DNA of 64,000 nucleotides, from positions 89,420-153,419 of the forward strand of contig DLRJ01000117.1 of the NCBI GenBank assembly GCA_002500485.1, read 5' to 3'. The notes beneath the pieces are model-generated. The model saw only the letters and a program-made list of their open reading frames with translations, did no database searches and was not told the DNA's origin. The translations under genes and the position numbers were made by a program. Source of the stretch: Dehalococcoidia bacterium UBA7891. Its GTDB lineage: Bacteria > Chloroflexota > Dehalococcoidia > Lucifugimonadales > UBA826. Shown piece after piece: positions 8,222 through 18,105 of the stretch (positions are counted from its first letter, which is position 1; the number at the start of each line of letters is the position of its first letter).

Positions 8222-9576
8222 GACTGTACAACACACTGAATAGGAAAGTAGAAGAACTTGTTGTAGAAGACAATACGGTTAACATGTATGTTTGCGGTAT
8301 AACTCCCTATGCACCTTCTCATTTGGGCCATGCCATGTGTGCGATAGTTTTTGATGTCATTAGACGATATCTGGAATACAAAGGATATAAAGTTCATTTC
8401 ATACAAAACTTTACTGATATAGACGACAAGATGATAACCGCCGCCAATGAGGAAGGGATTGAAGTGTCAGCATTGGCAGAACGAAATATTCAGGCTTACC
8501 TCTCAGAATTGGGACAACTGAATGTGCTTCAGGCTTCAGAATACCCAAGAGCTACTGAAGAGATCAGTTCCATTATAGCCGTCATTACTGACTTGATTGA
8601 GAAAAACTATGCATATGCAATTTCTGGTGACGTTTATTTCAGGGTAAAGGAAGATGAAGACTATGGGAAGTTAAGCAGGAGGAATGTTGATGAACTGTTA
8701 GCTGGCGCTAGATTGGAAATAGAAGAGACTAAGGAAAACCCTGCAGATTTCGCTCTATGGAAAAGTCAAAAACCAGGGGAACCAGCTTGGGATAGCCCTT
8801 GGGGGCAGGGACGTCCAGGATGGCACATAGAATGTACTGCCATGTCGTTAACGTACCTTAATAATAGAGTTGATATTCATGGTGGTGGTCAAGATTTGGT
8901 GTTCCCACATCACGAAAATGAAATTGCTCAATCTGAGTCATACACAGGCGTTGAACCTTTTGCCCGATATTGGATGCATAATGGTACTTTAGGCTATGGT
9001 CAAGAAAAAATGAGCAAATCTTTAGGGAATGTATTTTCCATTGCAGAAGCCTTAGAAGAATTCTCCTCTGACGCCCTTAGAATGTTTTTCTTAAGTTCAC
9101 ACTACAGGACGCCATTAGTGTTCAGCAATGAATCTGTCAAAGGGCAACAACGGGCCATGGAAAGATTGAAATCTGCCTTGGAGTCGCCTTCTGGTGAAGG
9201 AACTGTTCTTGATACAAAGACCTACCAGAATCGATTTAAATCAGCGATGGATGAGGATTTCAACACTCCAATTGCTATGTCGGTGATTTTTGATCTTGCC
9301 AGAGACATTAATAGAGAGTCTACCAAGGGATTAAATGTAGAAGCGGCCCAGGAATTACTTGGTGATTTGGCTGAAGTTTTGGGATTGACCTTAAAAAGTG
9401 ATGATTCGGAATTTGAGGGGAATTTAGCACCGTTTATTGATTTGTTGTTGGATGTTCGAGAAGGACTTAGAAAAGAAAAACAATTTGAATTATCGGACCG
9501 TATTAGAGATAGGTTGGACGACCTAGGGGTATCAATAGAAGATACGACAACCGGGGTTCGGTGGAAATTGGATTAA
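8218..9576 (+). CDS. cysS: Cysteinyl-tRNA synthetase
   Basis: A 452-residue class I synthetase that charges tRNA-Cys. Zinc-site residues are in CGITPY (C26), GWHIECTAM and HHENE; the HIGH motif is HLGH (35-38); the KMSKS motif reads EKMSKSLG near 265. A DALR-type helical C-terminal domain follows. The ATG overlaps the ispF stop by 4 nt. It converges with secG 21 nt downstream. Confidence 0.96.
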   Translation: MRLYNTLNRKVEELVVEDNTVNMYVCGITPYAPSHLGHAMCAIVFDVIRRYLEYKGYKVHFIQNFTDIDDKMITAANEEGIEVSALAERNIQAYLSELGQLNVLQASEYPRATEEISSIIAVITDLIEKNYAYAISGDVYFRVKEDEDYGKLSRRNVDELLAGARLEIEETKENPADFALWKSQKPGEPAWDSPWGQGRPGWHIECTAMSLTYLNNRVDIHGGGQDLVFPHHENEIAQSESYTGVEPFARYWMHNGTLGYGQEKMSKSLGNVFSIAEALEEFSSDALRMFFLSSHYRTPLVFSNESVKGQQRAMERLKSALESPSGEGTVLDTKTYQNRFKSAMDEDFNTPIAMSVIFDLARDINRESTKGLNVEAAQELLGDLAEVLGLTLKSDDSEFEGNLAPFIDLLLDVREGLRKEKQFELSDRIRDRLDDLGVSIEDTTTGVRWKLD

Positions 9577-9597
9577 AATTGTGAGCAGTTAGGGGTG

Positions 9598-9816
9598 TTA
9601 GAACCAACTGCTGGCGCTGATGATGGAAACGGCGATGAAGACGACAACTAACGCGATGGTAAATCGAAATAATGCTAGTTCTATGCCTCTCCTTGTTCTA
9701 AAAGAAGATTCGGCAGCCCCGAATAAAGCAGTCCCTTGACCTTTTACCTGCATAAGTATCACGGCAATCAGCAGTAGAGATATAGAAATCATTATTATGT
9801 TTATTGCGGTATCCAT
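9598..9816 (-). CDS. secG: Preprotein translocase subunit SecG
   Basis: A 72-residue inner-membrane protein of the SecYEG channel. It has two hydrophobic helices (about 4-23 and 49-68) and the family's loop motif: QVKGQG, an AESSFRTRRG-type segment and a hydrophobic end. The gene follows yvcK on the same strand by about 40 nt. Confidence 0.88.
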   Translation of the reverse strand: MDTAINIIMISISLLLIAVILMQVKGQGTALFGAAESSFRTRRGIELALFRFTIALVVVFIAVSIISASSWF

Positions 9817-9857
9817 TCAGTAATTATACTCCTACTTTGGAGGATGTTGCGAGGACA

Positions 9858-10799
9858 TTACCCTAAGTAATTTCTCATTATGAATTTTGCTAATTTATCT
9901 GAATCGTGTCTAACTTTATGTTTTTCGTCCAATAAATCAGAAGTTACAATTAAATGCTTAGTTGAGCCAGTATTTGGGTCAACAGCCTCACCTCTGAATT
10001 GTTTACCGATGCTACCAATATTATCATTGGCTATTATCATATCCAGAATACCTGGCCCCAGATAACTTTCTAGCACATCTATGTGTTTTACAACGTTGAA
10101 ATGCTGGGTTTCCCCGATTTCGGTCGCTACATTACAAATATAATATTTAATACCTTTTGATCCGGAGATTGCATCTACAATTCCCGGTACCATCAAATTG
10201 GGCAATATACTTGTATATAAGCTTCCGGGGCCTATGACTATCAAATCTGCTCCAAATATGGCTTTAATAGCTGCCGGTGAGGCTTCAGCATCAGGCGGGT
10301 CTATAAATAACTCTTTGATTTCAGATGAACTTTCTTTGACGTTTGATTCCCCTTTTATGAATCGGCCATCGGCTAACTTCACGGATAAATTCACATTTTC
10401 TATTGTTGCTGGGAGTACCCGACCGGTAACTGATAATATTCTACTGGACTCTGTGAGAGCATCCTCAAAACTATTAGTTACATCTGTCATTGCGGCTATA
10501 AAAAGATTGCCAAAACTATGCCCTTGCAGTTCAGATCCTTCTGGAAATCGGTATTGAAATAATTCTTTTAGTAAGGAATCTTCGTCTGATAACGCAACGA
10601 TACAGTTTCTGAAGTCGCCGGGTGGAATAATACCCATTTCCCGACGTAATCTTCCAGAACTGCCCCCATCGTCTGCAACCCCAATTATTGCAGTTATTCG
10701 TTGGGTGTGTTGTTTGAGTCCTTTCAATAATACCGACAGTCCTGTGCCACCGCCTATTGCTACTATATGAGGGGTTTTAGTTTTGGAGCTGTCGTTCAT
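9858..10799 (-). CDS. YvcK/CofD-like gluconeogenesis factor
   Basis: A 313-residue protein of the CofD/YvcK superfamily. GGGTG (16-20) and ADDGGSSGRLRR (42 onward) form the nucleotide-binding part, and PPGDFRNCIVAL and IGPGSLYTSILPNL are characteristic. YvcK proteins bind UDP-sugars and affect cell shape and carbon metabolism in Firmicutes. True CofD makes the F420 side chain; the YvcK-type motifs here favour the former. It lies between gatB and secG on the same strand. Confidence 0.85.
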   Translation of the reverse strand: MNDSSKTKTPHIVAIGGGTGLSVLLKGLKQHTQRITAIIGVADDGGSSGRLRREMGIIPPGDFRNCIVALSDEDSLLKELFQYRFPEGSELQGHSFGNLFIAAMTDVTNSFEDALTESSRILSVTGRVLPATIENVNLSVKLADGRFIKGESNVKESSSEIKELFIDPPDAEASPAAIKAIFGADLIVIGPGSLYTSILPNLMVPGIVDAISGSKGIKYYICNVATEIGETQHFNVVKHIDVLESYLGPGILDMIIANDNIGSIGKQFRGEAVDPNTGSTKHLIVTSDLLDEKHKVRHDSDKLAKFIMRNYLG

Positions 10800-10833
10800 A
10801 ATTAATTTTGAATTAAGATCGGAATAACTAAAC

Positions 10834-12318
10834 TTACTGGGTTTTTTGTTTAATTAGTGCTGAGGTAACCATTTTCGAAGCAACTTGTGGGTTAGCTTGA
10901 CCCTTGGTTTTTTTCATGACCTGGCCTACCAAATATCTCACTGCGGAATCTTTTCCGTTTAAATAATCGTCAACAGCACTTTGGTTTTCAAGAAGTGTTT
11001 CTGTAACTACATTTTGAATGGAGGAAGCATCATTTATTTGAGATAAGCCCTTATCCTCTGAAATTTTTATTGGATCACCACCATTGACAAACATATCGTC
11101 AAATACAGTTTTCGCCATCGAATTACTTATTTTGCCATCGTCTACAAGTATAATTAACTTGGCGAATTCTTTTGGGTTAAGCTTTATTTCGGGCCAATTA
11201 TATTTGAGTTCATTTTTCATCCTGTTTAAATCAACATTTATCCAATTGGCTGTCGCCTTTGCCGCATCCTTCTGATCCATCGATTCAGAGAGGTAGGGTA
11301 AGGTGTTTTCAAATAGTTGGGTTGATTCTTTATCACCAATCATGACCGAGGCATCGTAATCAGATAAACCGAATAGATCAATATATCGCTCTTTTTTCTT
11401 AGCGGGAAGCTCGGGCATCTCAGACTGGATACTTTTTACCCATTCATTTGAGATTAATATTGGAGGCAAGTCAGGTTCAGGAAAATATCTGTAGTCAGCA
11501 GCGTATTCTTTGGTACGTTGGCTCAGGGTCGTACCTCTATCGTCTGACCACCCGCGAGTCTCTTGTTCAATATTGTGGCCTGCATCCAATAATTTTCGCT
11601 GTCTAGTCTCCTCATATTTCAGAGCCCTAAATACAGATCTGAAACTATTGACATTTTTAATTTCCACTTTAGAACCAAGTTTCTTTGAACCAAGAGGTCT
11701 CACACTAATGTTGGCATCGCACCTAAAGCTGCCTTCCTCCATATTTGCAGTGCTTGTCTCCACGAACCTTATTATCGAATGTAGGTTAGTTAAATATTCG
11801 TTTGCCTCCTCAGGACTGTTCATATCTGGTTCACTCACAATTTCCATCAAAGGAACCCCGGCTCTGTTAATATCAAGCAGGCTGTATGTTTCTCCATTCG
11901 GTTCCTTTCGGTGTACTAGTTTAGCCACATCTTCTTCCAAATGTACTCGGGTTATTCGAATGTATTTCCCCCCCGTCTCTGGAGTCTTTATTGACAATCT
12001 TCCACCGAGGGCTATAGGAATATCAAACTGAGATATTTGATATCCCTTCATAAGGTCAGGATATGGGTAGTTTTTTCGGTCAAATTTTGTTTCTGGCGAA
12101 ATCTCGCATTCTAAGGCCAGCCCAGTTTTAATTACTAGATTAACCGCTTTCTTGTTCACTACTGGTAGAACTCCGGGCATACCCATGCAAACGGGACAGA
12201 CTCGGGTATTTGGTTCTGAATCTTGGTAATCCGAACCACAAGGGCAGAACATTTTGCTCAAGGTAAGAAGTTGAGAATGAACCTCCAGACCAATTACTGT
12301 TTCATACTTGTCGGTCAT
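10834..12318 (-). CDS. gatB: Asp-tRNA(Asn)/Glu-tRNA(Gln) amidotransferase subunit B
   Basis: A 494-residue GatB, which activates and amidates mischarged Glu-tRNA-Gln or Asp-tRNA-Asn with GatA and GatC. The VIGLEVHSQL start, a zinc-type cysteine cluster (CPCG... CPVCMGMPG), EEGSFRCDANIS, the DYRYFPEPDLPP signature and a C-terminal YqeY-like tail (VRYLVGQVMKKTKGQANP) are all present. gatA and gatC are not in the window. Confidence 0.95.
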   Translation of the reverse strand: MTDKYETVIGLEVHSQLLTLSKMFCPCGSDYQDSEPNTRVCPVCMGMPGVLPVVNKKAVNLVIKTGLALECEISPETKFDRKNYPYPDLMKGYQISQFDIPIALGGRLSIKTPETGGKYIRITRVHLEEDVAKLVHRKEPNGETYSLLDINRAGVPLMEIVSEPDMNSPEEANEYLTNLHSIIRFVETSTANMEEGSFRCDANISVRPLGSKKLGSKVEIKNVNSFRSVFRALKYEETRQRKLLDAGHNIEQETRGWSDDRGTTLSQRTKEYAADYRYFPEPDLPPILISNEWVKSIQSEMPELPAKKKERYIDLFGLSDYDASVMIGDKESTQLFENTLPYLSESMDQKDAAKATANWINVDLNRMKNELKYNWPEIKLNPKEFAKLIILVDDGKISNSMAKTVFDDMFVNGGDPIKISEDKGLSQINDASSIQNVVTETLLENQSAVDDYLNGKDSAVRYLVGQVMKKTKGQANPQVASKMVTSALIKQKTQ

Positions 12319-12419
12319 AATTTTTGTATACCAGTCCCTGACTAGACGTTTGTTTATTTTACAACGTAACCGAAATTCTTAGAAAGGCATTAATATTAAA
12401 CCTAATGTGATACTACACT

Positions 12420-13475
12420 TCAGGAGCGAGGGACGTTAAAAACATTGAATTTTGTATATTGTACCGGAGACAATTGTACTTTTAATCCAGGGAAGAGAGT
12501 GGTGTGTATTTTGTGTTTACATTGAATGACCTCTTCCTGGGGGGTTTTGACCCAGAATATTGTTTCGTCTCCTCTGAAATCTTTCCGCACCACTATATTT
12601 TTGCCGGTTGGTGTTGGTTCCATAGAAAGATCTGTCTGTCTTATCGCCACCTCTACTTCATCTCCATCGGAAAACGCTTCAGGTATTCTCATGGGTAGGG
12701 GGCCGATGCTTGTGTTAACAGACCCTCCAGAGACGGAGCCTTTTATAAAATCACAGCTTCCACTCATCAAGGCAGACTCTTTACTATTGGGCCAGAAATA
12801 TATTTGATCGGGAGGTCCCACTTGCTGGATGGCCCCATCAACCATAATAGCTACCCGATCTGAAATAGAAAAAGCCTCTTCTCTATCGTGGGTTACGAAT
12901 ATCGTAGCCGTATTACTAGATTTTAGGATTTGTTCCATTTCCATTCTTACCGATAAACGTAAGGAAGCATCGAGATTAGAGAAAGGTTCATCCATCAGCA
13001 AAACAGTAGGGCTGGGAGCTAGGGTCCTGGCAATGGCGACTCTTTGTTGTTGACCACCTGATAGTTGATGTGGATACCTATCCATTAGTCCCTTGAGCCG
13101 GGTTAACTGTTGAACCCTTTCTAAATTATCATCTTGTATTCTCTGTTCGAGATTTGAAATACCGAACAGTATATTTTTTTCCACAGTTAAATGAGGAAAC
13201 AAGGCGTAATCTTGGAATATCATCCCTATGTTTCTATTTGATGGTTGTAAATTAATATTTGGCCCAAAGATTTCATGATTTTTGAGAAAAATGCTTCCCT
13301 GGGAAGGAATTTCTAGACCTGCGATTATTCTAAGAAGTGTGGTTTTGCCGCACCCGCTGGGACCAAGTATAGAAAGTATTTCACCTGCCAACAAATGCAT
13401 ATTTAGGTTTTTTATAACGTGATTCTGCCCATATTTAATGTTCAGATCACTACATTTCAAAAGAGCATCGACCAA
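12420..13475 (-). CDS. Ferric-type ABC transporter ATP-binding protein (FbpC-like)
   Basis: A 351-residue importer ATPase. Walker A is GPSGCGKTT (38-46), the signature LSGGQQQR (138-145), Walker B LLMDEP (159-164), and VTHDREEA holds the switch histidine. A TOBE-like domain follows from about residue 235. FbpC/PotA/UgpC relatives share this architecture; the two-domain permease beside it favours an iron(III)-type system. It lies 4 nt after the permease, so the two are cotranscribed. Confidence 0.85.
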   Translation of the reverse strand: MVDALLKCSDLNIKYGQNHVIKNLNMHLLAGEILSILGPSGCGKTTLLRIIAGLEIPSQGSIFLKNHEIFGPNINLQPSNRNIGMIFQDYALFPHLTVEKNILFGISNLEQRIQDDNLERVQQLTRLKGLMDRYPHQLSGGQQQRVAIARTLAPSPTVLLMDEPFSNLDASLRLSVRMEMEQILKSSNTATIFVTHDREEAFSISDRVAIMVDGAIQQVGPPDQIYFWPNSKESALMSGSCDFIKGSVSGGSVNTSIGPLPMRIPEAFSDGDEVEVAIRQTDLSMEPTPTGKNIVVRKDFRGDETIFWVKTPQEEVIQCKHKIHTTLFPGLKVQLSPVQYTKFNVFNVPRS

Positions 13476-13479
13476 TTAT

Positions 13480-15099
13480 CTATTCACCCCATGAATTATT
13501 GAAGATGTTGTTTTTCAAAACTATTACAGTTAGCGGTATCGATGATAGTAAAATTAGCAAAAGTGAAGGTATAGCGGCTCTTGCGAAAAATGCTTCTGAA
13601 GTAAATGACCAAATCGCAGTAGTGAGGGTATGAAAATCCAAAGGGGCTAGTAGAAGAACCGCTGGTAGCTCCTTCATCGTTATTAAAAATACAGTCACAG
13701 AAGCCATTGTAACTCCAGATTTAAGGAGAGGCACATTGGTCGTAATGACAGATTTAATACGGCTTTTACCGAGGGTCATTGATGACTCCTCATACCTTGG
13801 GCTTATTTGGGTCATAGATGACCTTATTGCACTCAACCCTGTAGGCATACACAAGACAGCGCAGGCCATCACCAATAAATATATTGATTGGTAGATGGGG
13901 GACCCTATTTTCGATCCCAAAAAAACGAGTGCCAAAGAAACTGCGATGCTGGGCAATGCATAACCTGTGTAACACATCTTTTCGATGGTACTTGATAAAA
14001 AGCCAGAATGTCTGATTGCTAAATAACCCACCGGTAAGGATAAGGTAACTACTACAGCTGCTGTGAGTACAGAAAGCATGATGGAATTCAGAACTAAAAT
14101 ATGATTGGATTCTGCGCTTAAAATAGCCGCTGACTCCCCGTGATACAGCCCCCTGAGTACCCAATAAAGTAGGACTAATATCGGTATTGCGACAGATAGC
14201 AGAGATATCACAGCGCACAACCCGGCAGCCGGCCATCGCCATTTTCCTATATCTATCACGGGGAGTTTTTTTGATGCGCTACTTGAATTTTTGTAGTATT
14301 TTTTGTTTCCCCTAACTATAAGTTCAAAGAACATAAATCCGGTAGCCACAATAAACAATGTTAGCGATAACAATGCGGCCGTACTTCTATCAAATCCAGA
14401 TTCATATTGAGTATAAATTGACCAAGTGAAAGTTTTGTAACGAAGTAAAGAAACAGCACCAAAATCACTCAGTGTATATAAAGTAACTAATAGTGATCCT
14501 GATAGGATCGCAGGTTTGATTGAAGGTATGGTTACCTTGATTAGAGTTTGAAAGTGACTCAAACCCATCATTTTGGCAGTTTCTTCCCCAGACACATCCA
14601 TATTTGATAAATTCGACCTAATTGTAAGTATTATGTAGGGGAAATTGAGTAGACTTAAAGTTACTAGGCTTCCATAATACCCGTACATAGTAGGTACACT
14701 ACCAACGTCAAAGAAAGTCCCTGTGATTTCATGTAAAAGACCTCCATTTCCGCTGAACGATATGAGAATGTATGCTCCGACATAACTAGGTATCACGAGC
14801 GGTAGAAAGGTAAGAACTGACCATAGCTTGCGGTATGGTAAATTAGTGCGGATTGTCAACCACGCGATTGGCACTGCTATAACGGCCGAAAACATGGTAA
14901 CGGTGATAGCTAAGAATATAGATCTCGTAAAGATCATGACCGTTTTGGGCCTCATAAGCCATGCCCATACAGATGAGTCTGAATCCACAACCCGATTTAT
15001 GAGATAAATTAATGGGGTTATACACACCATAGCTGCAATTAGCGATGGTATTAAAATCCACATTGAAGTGTTGATAACTACTGGTCTTGTTAAAGTCAA
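13480..15099 (-). CDS. Ferric-type ABC transporter permease, two fused MetI domains (FbpB-like)
   Basis: A 539-residue membrane protein with about twelve predicted helices in two halves. Each half carries an EAA-type ATPase-contact loop: EETAKMMGLSHFQTLIKV near 180 and EESSMTLGKSRIKSVI near 440. Fused tandem permeases are typical of FbpB/AfuB iron(III) importers and some thiamine importers. The start is a TTG at 15099; an ATG 13 codons in is an alternative. No periplasmic binding protein gene adjoins it. Confidence 0.82.
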   Translation of the reverse strand: MTLTRPVVINTSMWILIPSLIAAMVCITPLIYLINRVVDSDSSVWAWLMRPKTVMIFTRSIFLAITVTMFSAVIAVPIAWLTIRTNLPYRKLWSVLTFLPLVIPSYVGAYILISFSGNGGLLHEITGTFFDVGSVPTMYGYYGSLVTLSLLNFPYIILTIRSNLSNMDVSGEETAKMMGLSHFQTLIKVTIPSIKPAILSGSLLVTLYTLSDFGAVSLLRYKTFTWSIYTQYESGFDRSTAALLSLTLFIVATGFMFFELIVRGNKKYYKNSSSASKKLPVIDIGKWRWPAAGLCAVISLLSVAIPILVLLYWVLRGLYHGESAAILSAESNHILVLNSIMLSVLTAAVVVTLSLPVGYLAIRHSGFLSSTIEKMCYTGYALPSIAVSLALVFLGSKIGSPIYQSIYLLVMACAVLCMPTGLSAIRSSMTQISPRYEESSMTLGKSRIKSVITTNVPLLKSGVTMASVTVFLITMKELPAVLLLAPLDFHTLTTAIWSFTSEAFFARAAIPSLLLILLSSIPLTVIVLKNNIFNNSWGE

Positions 15100-15325
15100 T
15101 GCTAGCTGATTTTCCTCGGAATTATAGCGATAATTGAAGTATCCATGTCAAGATTGAAGAATCATAAGAATTTTATAGTAAGTATAGTCTAATTTAATAA
15201 GAAAGTATGAACTAATGAATATAGTTTCGTAGAACATACTCTTAAATTTCCTCTTCTGAATTGCTGTTTTTCCCTACTGAACGTAGAATGCGCTCTCAAA
15301 CAGAAGGCATTGAAGGGGGACTAAA

Positions 15326-16426
15326 TTGTTAGAACAATTCAAAGTGCAACCGGAAGATCAAGTTAGAGTAACCGAAGATAACCTTAGAAAAACGGTGGAG
15401 GCTGTATTTGCAAAAATGGGGCTTGACGACTCTGATTCAGCATTGGGGGCTGATGTTTTAGTAAAAGCAGATATGAGAGGTGTTGACACTCATGGTGTCT
15501 CTAATATGTTGCGGTCTTATGTCACCGGGTATGGGAACGGGGAACTTAATTCTCATCCTAATTGGACTATAACAAGAGAAACCCCGTCTACCGCAAATAT
15601 TGATGGCGATAGAGGCTTGGGGATAATTGTAACTCCGAAAGCAATGGATATAGCGATTGAAAAGGCTAAGAATGTGGGTATGGGAGTCGTGACTATTCAT
15701 AATTCGAGGCATCTTGGCATGGCTTCATATCATGCTTTGAAAGCAGTGGACAACGACATGATAGGCATGTGTATGACATCGTGCCCTCCTGGGGTTTTAC
15801 CAACCTTCGGAGCAGAACCTGTTTTGGGTACGAATCCGATAGCGATTGCGGCTCCTGCTGATAAAGAGGCTCCCTTTGTGTTTGATGCTGCCATGAGTGC
15901 AGTTGCAGGCAATAAACTAGGGCTTGCTAGAAGAAATGGCACGCAATTATTAGGAGGATGGGTGGCCGATCATGATGGTAGCCCTATTATGGATAAAGTG
16001 GACCCCCCAACACCAGGCTATGAAGGTTCTGCTTCATCCTATTTGCTTCCTGTTGGAGGGACGCGAGAATTAGGCTCACATAAAGGGTATGGGATGATGT
16101 GCATGGTCGACATATTAGGAGGTATTCTGACAGGAGGCGGGTATGGGATGAACCCTGGCCGACCAAATTTTGGGCATTATGTAGCTGCCTACAACATCGA
16201 AGCCTTTATGGACACAAAAGAATTTAAAATAACCATGGATGAATGGATTAATATGCTGAATTCTTCTAAACCAGCACCCGGTCATGATCGAGTTATGTAT
16301 CCGGGCCAGCCCGAGCATGAGGCAGCGATTGAAAGATCTGAAAATGGTATACCCTTACATTATGAGGTTATAGACTGGTTTAAAGATATATGCGGTGAAT
16401 TGTCTATTCCCTTTTCCCTGGTTTAG
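15326..16426 (+). CDS. Malate/L-lactate dehydrogenase family (Ldh2) oxidoreductase
   Basis: A 366-residue NAD(P)-dependent dehydrogenase of the Ldh_2 family, not related to classical Rossmann malate dehydrogenases. Family motifs include DMRGVDTHGVSNM near 50, RHLGMASYHA near 128 and GTNPIAIAAP near 168. Members act on malate, ureidoglycolate, sulfolactate or related 2-hydroxyacids; the substrate is not decided here. GGGGGA lies 7 nt before the TTG start. It is divergent from the ABC importer and converges on a TPP enzyme, with a strong hairpin between. Confidence 0.85.
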   Translation: MLEQFKVQPEDQVRVTEDNLRKTVEAVFAKMGLDDSDSALGADVLVKADMRGVDTHGVSNMLRSYVTGYGNGELNSHPNWTITRETPSTANIDGDRGLGIIVTPKAMDIAIEKAKNVGMGVVTIHNSRHLGMASYHALKAVDNDMIGMCMTSCPPGVLPTFGAEPVLGTNPIAIAAPADKEAPFVFDAAMSAVAGNKLGLARRNGTQLLGGWVADHDGSPIMDKVDPPTPGYEGSASSYLLPVGGTRELGSHKGYGMMCMVDILGGILTGGGYGMNPGRPNFGHYVAAYNIEAFMDTKEFKITMDEWINMLNSSKPAPGHDRVMYPGQPEHEAAIERSENGIPLHYEVIDWFKDICGELSIPFSLV

Positions 16427-16438
16427 TGTAGATATACT

Positions 16439-16467
16439 CGTCAGGGCTCCTTTATTGGGCCCTGACG
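16439..16467. terminator. Strong bidirectional hairpin between convergent genes
   Basis: CGTCAGGGCTC pairs with GGGCCCTGACG over 11 bp (one G-U) around a 7-nt loop, in the 48-nt gap between two converging genes. The + side is followed by AAATTGTTT, a partial U-tract. It probably stops transcription from both sides. Confidence 0.75.
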
Positions 16468-16474
16468 AAATTGT

Positions 16475-18088
16475 TTAGTAATCCCTGAAAGGATTAGGCA
16501 TTGGCCCTACTGGTACCTCTATCAATGTCGGAGCCTCTATACCCAGGGACTCTTGCACAGCTTTTCCTAATTCAGGTGCTCCACCTTCGACTCTTACACC
16601 CCTTACACCAAAAGCTTCAGCGAGCTTCATGAAATCTGGGTTATGAACCTCAGCTCCATATTCTCTTCCATCAAACATGTTGACCTGATCTCTCATTACA
16701 TTTCCGTAAGCGCTATCGTTAAACACAACAGCAACCACGTTAATGTGGTGTTTTGCAGCTGTGGCTAATTCTTGTACATTGAACATAAATCCACCATCCC
16801 CACAAACAGCAACGACTGCCTTATCTGGTTGTGCAACTTTAGCGCCTAATGCGGTTGGATAAGCATATCCAAGGTTACCGTAATAGGAGGAGGTAATGTA
16901 GGTCCTCGGTTCATAAACTTCAAATTTATTCCTACTGTAATATCCAATTTGCGTCATGCCGGAGATGAATATTCCATCATCTGGCATGACACTTCGAATG
17001 ACTTTGGTAAAAGATTCTTGCGGCTCAATTACAGTGCCAGGATTAAATCGTTCGGCCTTTACCTTTGTGAGTTCTTCTTCTCTGCTTTCACGAGGCGGCA
17101 TCACGTTTTTTAGTCCATTTAGAATCTCTGTGAGAGTCTTTTTGGCGTCGCCATTTATTCCTTCTGTGTTGTCATAATTACGACCGATTTCTTCATCGTC
17201 TATGTCGATTTGCAGGACTTTTTGCCCTGTGAATTGTTGGTTGTTCAATAACCTTGTTCCAACCGCTACGACCAGGTCATAGTCTTGGATTTTGTTTTCA
17301 AAAAAGGTGTCGTTTTTGAACCGGAAACTACCAATCGATAGGTAACTTCTGTCTGAAATAGCCCCTCTACCTTCACCGGTTGCTATAACAGGGGCTTGTA
17401 GAAATTCCGCTAAAGATGTGAGTTCCTTTGATGCTTCTCCAGATATCACACCTCCACCAGCCCATATAAGAGGATTTTTTGCATTGGAAATAAGATCGAT
17501 TCCCCGACTTACGCTTTCTTTACTGCCAACAGGTCTCTCATATTTTCCAGCTTCCAATAACTCAATGTCAGCTGTGTCGGAAAGGGTTTCTGGGGGTATT
17601 TCTATTTGAACCGGCCTTGGCCTGCCTGTTTGAAGTTGCTTAAAGGCCTCATGTACGGCCTCTGGTATCTTAACGGGATCCAGTATTAGTTTTTGATGTT
17701 TGGTAATGGGTTTTATTGTTTCAATTTGACCTTTTATTTCATGGAGCATTCCTCTTTCAAGGCCAATGTGGTCTCTCTCAATTTGACCCGAGACAACTAA
17801 GATAGGAGATGATGCTGAATATGCTGTACCTATTCCTGCACTGGCGTTTTGAAGGCCCGGTCCTGGCACAACCAATGCTGTGCCTATTCCTCCTCCTGCC
17901 CGTGAATATCCATCAGCCATGTAGGTAGTAGCTTGCTCATGCCGGGTATTAATAAACCGTATTCCGGGTTCTTTTGCCAATCCGTCAAGGAGATGGTAAA
18001 GCTGTACCCCCGGCAACCCAAAAATTACTCTTACCCCTTCTCGGTAAAGTGATTTCGCGAGAGCTTCGCCTCCAGTCATTTTTGTCAT
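16475..18088 (-). CDS. Thiamine-pyrophosphate-dependent enzyme (acetolactate synthase-like)
   Basis: A 537-residue three-domain TPP enzyme. The activating glutamate is E51 (NTRHEQATTYMADGYSR), and the TPP/Mg motif GDGGFMFNVQEL with a downstream FNDSAYGN is near 420-450. It resembles acetolactate synthase catalytic subunits, benzoylformate decarboxylases and sulfoacetaldehyde acetyltransferases; no regulatory subunit adjoins, so a catabolic 2-oxoacid role is likelier than branched-chain synthesis. Either ATG at 18088 or the one three codons later could be used. It follows the LLM gene by 17 nt. Confidence 0.8.
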   Translation of the reverse strand: MTKMTGGEALAKSLYREGVRVIFGLPGVQLYHLLDGLAKEPGIRFINTRHEQATTYMADGYSRAGGGIGTALVVPGPGLQNASAGIGTAYSASSPILVVSGQIERDHIGLERGMLHEIKGQIETIKPITKHQKLILDPVKIPEAVHEAFKQLQTGRPRPVQIEIPPETLSDTADIELLEAGKYERPVGSKESVSRGIDLISNAKNPLIWAGGGVISGEASKELTSLAEFLQAPVIATGEGRGAISDRSYLSIGSFRFKNDTFFENKIQDYDLVVAVGTRLLNNQQFTGQKVLQIDIDDEEIGRNYDNTEGINGDAKKTLTEILNGLKNVMPPRESREEELTKVKAERFNPGTVIEPQESFTKVIRSVMPDDGIFISGMTQIGYYSRNKFEVYEPRTYITSSYYGNLGYAYPTALGAKVAQPDKAVVAVCGDGGFMFNVQELATAAKHHINVVAVVFNDSAYGNVMRDQVNMFDGREYGAEVHNPDFMKLAEAFGVRGVRVEGGAPELGKAVQESLGIEAPTLIEVPVGPMPNPFRDY

Positions 18089-18105
18089 GAATGTTTCTCC
18101 TAGTT

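Noticed and set aside
7825..8406. 193-codon minus-strand open frame opposite ispF and cysS
   Set aside because: It lies fully antisense to two genes with intact motifs and has no recognisable protein pattern.
9585..9611. GCAGTT/AACTGC hairpin between cysS and secG
   Set aside because: It overlaps the end of secG, has a bulged stem and no U-tract on either strand; not convincing as a terminator.
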